Of a stretch of 64,000 nucleotides of DNA, positions 60,831 to 64,000 are shown one piece after another (the stretch's first letter is position 1; each line of letters begins with the position of its first letter). The stretch spans positions 1,245,001 through 1,309,000 of the forward strand of contig OY821744.1 of the NCBI GenBank assembly GCA_963682055.1, read 5' to 3'. A program made the translations under genes and the position numbers. The DNA is from Primula veris. Lineage: Eukaryota; Streptophyta; Magnoliopsida; Ericales; Primulaceae. The notes under the pieces were generated by a model. The model was not told where the DNA came from and did no database searches. It worked only from the letters and a program-made list of their open reading frames with translations.

Positions 60831-62124
60831 TTAGTTTAAAAGGTTAATTTATTTTGCCGATAAAGTCACTCTCATTACAACTTACTTGGTGCTAGGGTCT
60901 CTTTCTTATGAGTTGTAATTATATTTACAAATGAATTTCACTGCTTTGGACCATATAGTGGTCCTCATTTTGCTACCCCAAATTTGGTATTATATGTAAC
61001 ATGCTAGAGTTAAATCTGTACTTGAACCATCACTTTCACTTAGTTATTCTCTGTAATTTATATTGACTTTGATAAAAAAAAAAAACAATGAAAAAAGGTT
61101 GTGAATAACTACAAGGATTGATAATCAAATAAACCACTAAATAATCAAGGTAGTTTATCAAAGTCTATTAAATTAAGTACTCCTATTTTAGTAGTTTGAT
61201 CCGTTCAATATATATATATATATATATAGCTAAAGTGACCTTATAGATTCTATAATATTTCCATTACTTTCGTCAATAGAATGAACAATATTGTACATTT
61301 TGGAATTAAAAAAAGTAACTTTCCCTTATTTCATGGCTTGATCAATGTTTGATTTCTTCTTTGATTTTGGTCCTCATTTTACTTTTTAAAGTAATGATGT
61401 ATTAATTTAAGCATGGTAGTTGATCCATATTAGGGCAATAAGATGCAAGTTTTCATGCTAAATTGCTAGTCAATCGATACAAATATGTGATAAAGCATCT
61501 CCCTAGTGAGTAATGTTACTAAATATAGCCCATTTTGACCAATTTGTAATATAAACTAGACGGATGCAAAACTATATATCAGGGAAAGCTTGTTCAAAGT
61601 ATTGAAATGTTCGCGGGGACGATTTAATATAAAAAAATTGAAAGTATTTTTATTAATGTATCGACATCATTTTGTGTATTTACAAGTAAGTTAAAACAAA
61701 TTGCAATATGACTAATCTATAAAAATTAGTTGTAAGTATCTTTAAAGAAAACTAATGCGGAGCCAAACAATGCACTGCATCTTTTTTTTTTTTTAAACAA
61801 ACTTATCGGTTTTTTAAGCATAGTTTTAACCAAAATAGTGGATACAAAATGTGTCCTGATGGCTTGTTTGGTTGCAGGACTACTATAATCCCGTTACTAT
61901 AGCCATATGGTCGGATTATGAACGAGATTTGAAGAAAAAAATATCCAAACTAAATAATCCGTGCAGAAGAATTAGACTATTTTCAAAACCATCTCCATGT
62001 AATATTGAAATTTCATGTGATAAGACCCAAACCAACCCAAATAATATCCCTAAACAAGTATTCGTACGATTCACCAGATTCATATTTAAATTCCGAGTTT
62101 TCAACGTAGGAGGAGGGGTAGGTA

Positions 62125-62311
62125 CACTAAAAAAAAAAAAAAAAAAACCAAATAGCGACGGATTAGTGGCGGTATTTTTTGTTACGTGCTTATTAGCGAC
62201 GGTTTTGTGACAATTTAGTCAATTTGCGACAGATTTGTGACAACTTTTTAAATTAACGACAGACTTGTGACAGCTTTTGACTCTCACTAAATCAAACATT
62301 ATTTTGTAATG
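62125..62311 (+). mobile_element. CACTA-type MITE, copy 3 (187 bp)
   Basis: It starts CACTAAAAAAAA and ends CATTATTTTGTAATG, flanked by GTA (62122-62124 and 62312-62314). The interior matches copy 2 closely (ATAGCGACGGATTAGTGGCG, CTTATTAGCGACGGTTTTGT, TTGCGACAGATTTGTGACA). Confidence 0.84.
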
Positions 62312-62499
62312 GTACATGGTAAAATCAGTTATAACACATTAATATTGAGGGGGAAAAATCATGTATTTTACGTGAAAAAAAAGATGATCGTATCATTTTC
62401 AGCACCCCATAATTGAAATAAAATACTATAAATATGCACTTCAGCACCGGCCAACTTTAATTTGTAGTTCCGGTGCAAATGATACAATCAAACACGACT

Positions 62500-62775
62500 T
62501 AAATAACCCACCATTGGTTAGCTGAGGTGGGAGAATCTATCCACGCTGTGTGTACCCACCCGGGGTGGGGTCCTACGCTAGTCTCTCCCATTGATTTAGT
62601 CGAGGTGCGCATGAACAACGTTGATCCAGATACCATGGTCACACAAAAAAAACCGACTTGAATAAAGTGTAAAAATATCCTCTCCCGTGAATTTAGTCGA
62701 AGTGGGTGTGAACAACGCTGACCCGAACACCACGGTAAAAAAAAAAAAAAAAAAAAACTTAAATAAAGTGTACAA
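62500..62775 (-). repeat. Duplicated repeat with poly(A)/poly(T) tracts, possibly SINE-derived
   Basis: On the plus strand two related units of about 115 bp each pass through a TTTAGTCGARGTG motif and GAACAACG to an A-run, and then CTTRAATAAAGTGT. A GGTGGGTACACACAGCGTGG-type block (minus strand) precedes them. The A-runs after each unit suggest retroposition, but no pol III A and B boxes were confidently identified. Confidence 0.45.
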
Positions 62776-62940
62776 AAACTACAGTAGTTTTTACAAAAGT
62801 GTACATTAAATAGTACTAGTATAAAAGAGTAAAAAACTAGAGTAGTGTTACAAAACAAAAGTAAAAATAAATGTTTAGTTTATTTAAAAAAAAGTAAAAA
62901 ATAAAAGTTTAGTTAAAAGATAATAACTGTATTTTTGGCC

Positions 62941-63142
62941 CATTTCTCAACTTCTCCTAACTGAATCTCCCTCTTTCTTTCTCTTTCTCTCTCTATACAT
63001 ACATATTATGTATCTATATATTTTTATAAAAATATTACTAGTACTATAAAATAAACAAAAACCCACCAAATAAATTGAAAAAAAAAACCCCATTGTTTCT
63101 CTCTTATTTTGCTTCTTAAAACAAACCCAAGTTTTCATCTCT
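62941..63142 (+). promoter_or_regulatory. Probable leader exon and donor of a gene continuing past the window
   Basis: A pyrimidine-rich leader (CTCCCTCTTTCTTTCTCTTT) leads into AAACCCCATTGTTTCTCTCT and ends with TCATCTCTG|GTAAGTTA at 63142/63143. The layout mirrors the leader at 2440-2523. No coding exon is visible before the end of the window, so the gene cannot be named. Confidence 0.4.
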
Positions 63143-63425
63143 GGTAAGTTATTTACTTATTTAATAATACATTTTTTTTATGCTAATTTATTTGTGTTAA
63201 GTTTATTATCTTCTGAATTTTAATTTTGGTTATCATTTTGTTAATTAAAAGACTCTTTTTATTTTTATTTCCATCCTTTTAACATATTTTGCTCATTTAA
63301 AAGACCCAAATTTTGATCTCTACATTTGGTGGTAAGTTATATACTTATTTAATAATACGTTTTTATGCAAATTTATTTGTGTTAAGTTTATTGTCTTCTG
63401 AATTTTTATTTGGGTTCTGGTTTTT
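63116..63425 (+). repeat. Tandem duplication spanning a putative first-exon donor
   Basis: AAACCCAAGTTTTCATCTCT..GGTAAGTTA and the following TACTTATTTAATAATAC, ATTTATTTGTGTTAAGTTTA and TCTTCTGAATTTT blocks are repeated about 185 bp later, starting near 63298. Both copies carry a GGTAAGTTA donor-like site. Confidence 0.85.
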
Positions 63426-64000
63426 TTTTTTTTTTTTGTTAATTATTTTTTCTACCCATATGATCTTTTTAAGTTATTAAGATTATGGATTTGTTAGATT
63501 TTTTTTTCCCATACAAAGAAAGATTAAATCTTTCCGTGCTTAAGTTCGTAAAAATTGAGTTTTTGATTTTCTTCTGTTTATACAGTTGAATTTCATTATA
63601 TTTTGATTAATGAAACAACAAATTATGTGTTAATATTGATTATGTTAGTTACATGTAAAAAGATCCAAATTTTGTTGTTTCTGAATAATTATTTTTTTCT
63701 AATTTATCTATCAAAAAAAGAACAGGTTATATAGTAGTATTTAATTAGTAGAATGAATCTTTTTCTAAATTCTTAGTCAATCCTTAAAGCACAGAAAAGT
63801 CAGATATTACTATCATTAAATTTCTAACTGTTCCTGGAAAGATATTTATCTGAATTTAATTTCCTTTTTTGCTTTTTTTTCTACTCATTCCGTTCCTATT
63901 TAATTGTCCACTACGAAACTACGTGCAATTTTGACCGGCCAATAACTTGTATCAAAATTATCGGAATGAAAAATGTCAAAAGTTGATCATATAGTTCAAA
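63426..64000. other. Probable leader-intron sequence, no gene seen
   Basis: T-rich sequence without coding character. A Stowaway-like motif (CATTCCGTTCCTATTTAATT) lies near 63887 and could be the end of a MITE that runs off the window. Confidence 0.5.

Larger units (their letters stand above)
55489..62940. other. Long intergenic region, repeat-rich, no gene recognised
   Basis: The first 400-500 bp are probably PDE327-like 3' UTR. Beyond that are a 15-bp triplet repeat (57115), a hAT-like element (57526), three CACTA MITEs (59.1, 60.6 and 62.1 kb) and a poly(A)-tailed duplicated repeat (62.5 kb). No ORF shows homology or a plausible splice structure. Confidence 0.6.

Noticed and set aside
61872..62210. 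Plus-strand 112-codon ORF
   Set aside because: It runs into the A-run and body of CACTA MITE copy 3, and its first part has no recognised similarity. It is probably chance.

Overview
The window is nuclear DNA of a flowering plant, most likely a eudicot. The evidence is AT-rich sequence, GT-AG introns inside conserved genes, long TE-filled intergenic stretches, and plant-specific genes: a phage-type organellar RNA polymerase with a transit-peptide-like leader, a plastid-type FAD oxidoreductase and an SKP1-like gene. I cannot name the family or species from the sequence. No virus, prokaryotic operon, rRNA or CRISPR array was seen. The exon models below were built by hand from frame, splice consensus and family conservation. 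All five recognised genes splice into uninterrupted reading frames.

Layout. 1-2.4 kb: repeat-rich, starting with a 72-bp copy of the 3' flank of the BRR2 gene found further along. 2.4-7.1 kb (+): an unrecognised candidate gene of 142 codons, with a non-coding leader exon and a large intron holding two MITEs and a solo LTR. 9.25-12.9 kb (+): a divergent SKP1-like gene with a duplicated first exon and 29 copies of a 70-71 bp minisatellite in its last intron. 14.3-24.0 kb (-): an intact BRR2/SNRNP200-type spliceosomal helicase of 2183 aa, with a repeat-built leader intron reaching 26.45 kb. 26.5-31.1 kb: intergenic, with a complete hAT-like element. 31.1-41.0 kb (-): a 20-exon, 986-aa phage-type RNA polymerase, probably the plastid RPOTp. 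41.0-45.9 kb: intergenic, with an Emigrant/pogo-like MITE and tandem arrays. 45.9-47.3 kb (+): a 99-aa elongin-B-like ubiquitin-fold protein. 48.8-55.5 kb (+): a 13-exon, 692-aa FAD-dependent oxidoreductase resembling PDE327. 55.5-62.9 kb: intergenic, with three CACTA MITEs and a hAT-like element. 62.9-64 kb (+): the probable leader exon of a gene that continues past the window.

The genes do not form a pathway. BRR2 acts in nuclear pre-mRNA splicing. The polymerase and the oxidoreductase are probably plastid proteins. The SKP1-like and elongin-B-like proteins belong to adaptor families of cullin ubiquitin ligases. I found no convincing new multigene system. The most unusual features are structural: tandem duplications that copy first-exon/first-intron junctions in at least two genes (probably three), the homogeneous intronic minisatellite whose units each carry a branch-point-like and acceptor-like motif, recurrent ACCGTAA/TTACGGT hairpins, several small DNA-transposon families with readable target-site duplications, and the unrecognised gene at 2.4-7.1 kb.
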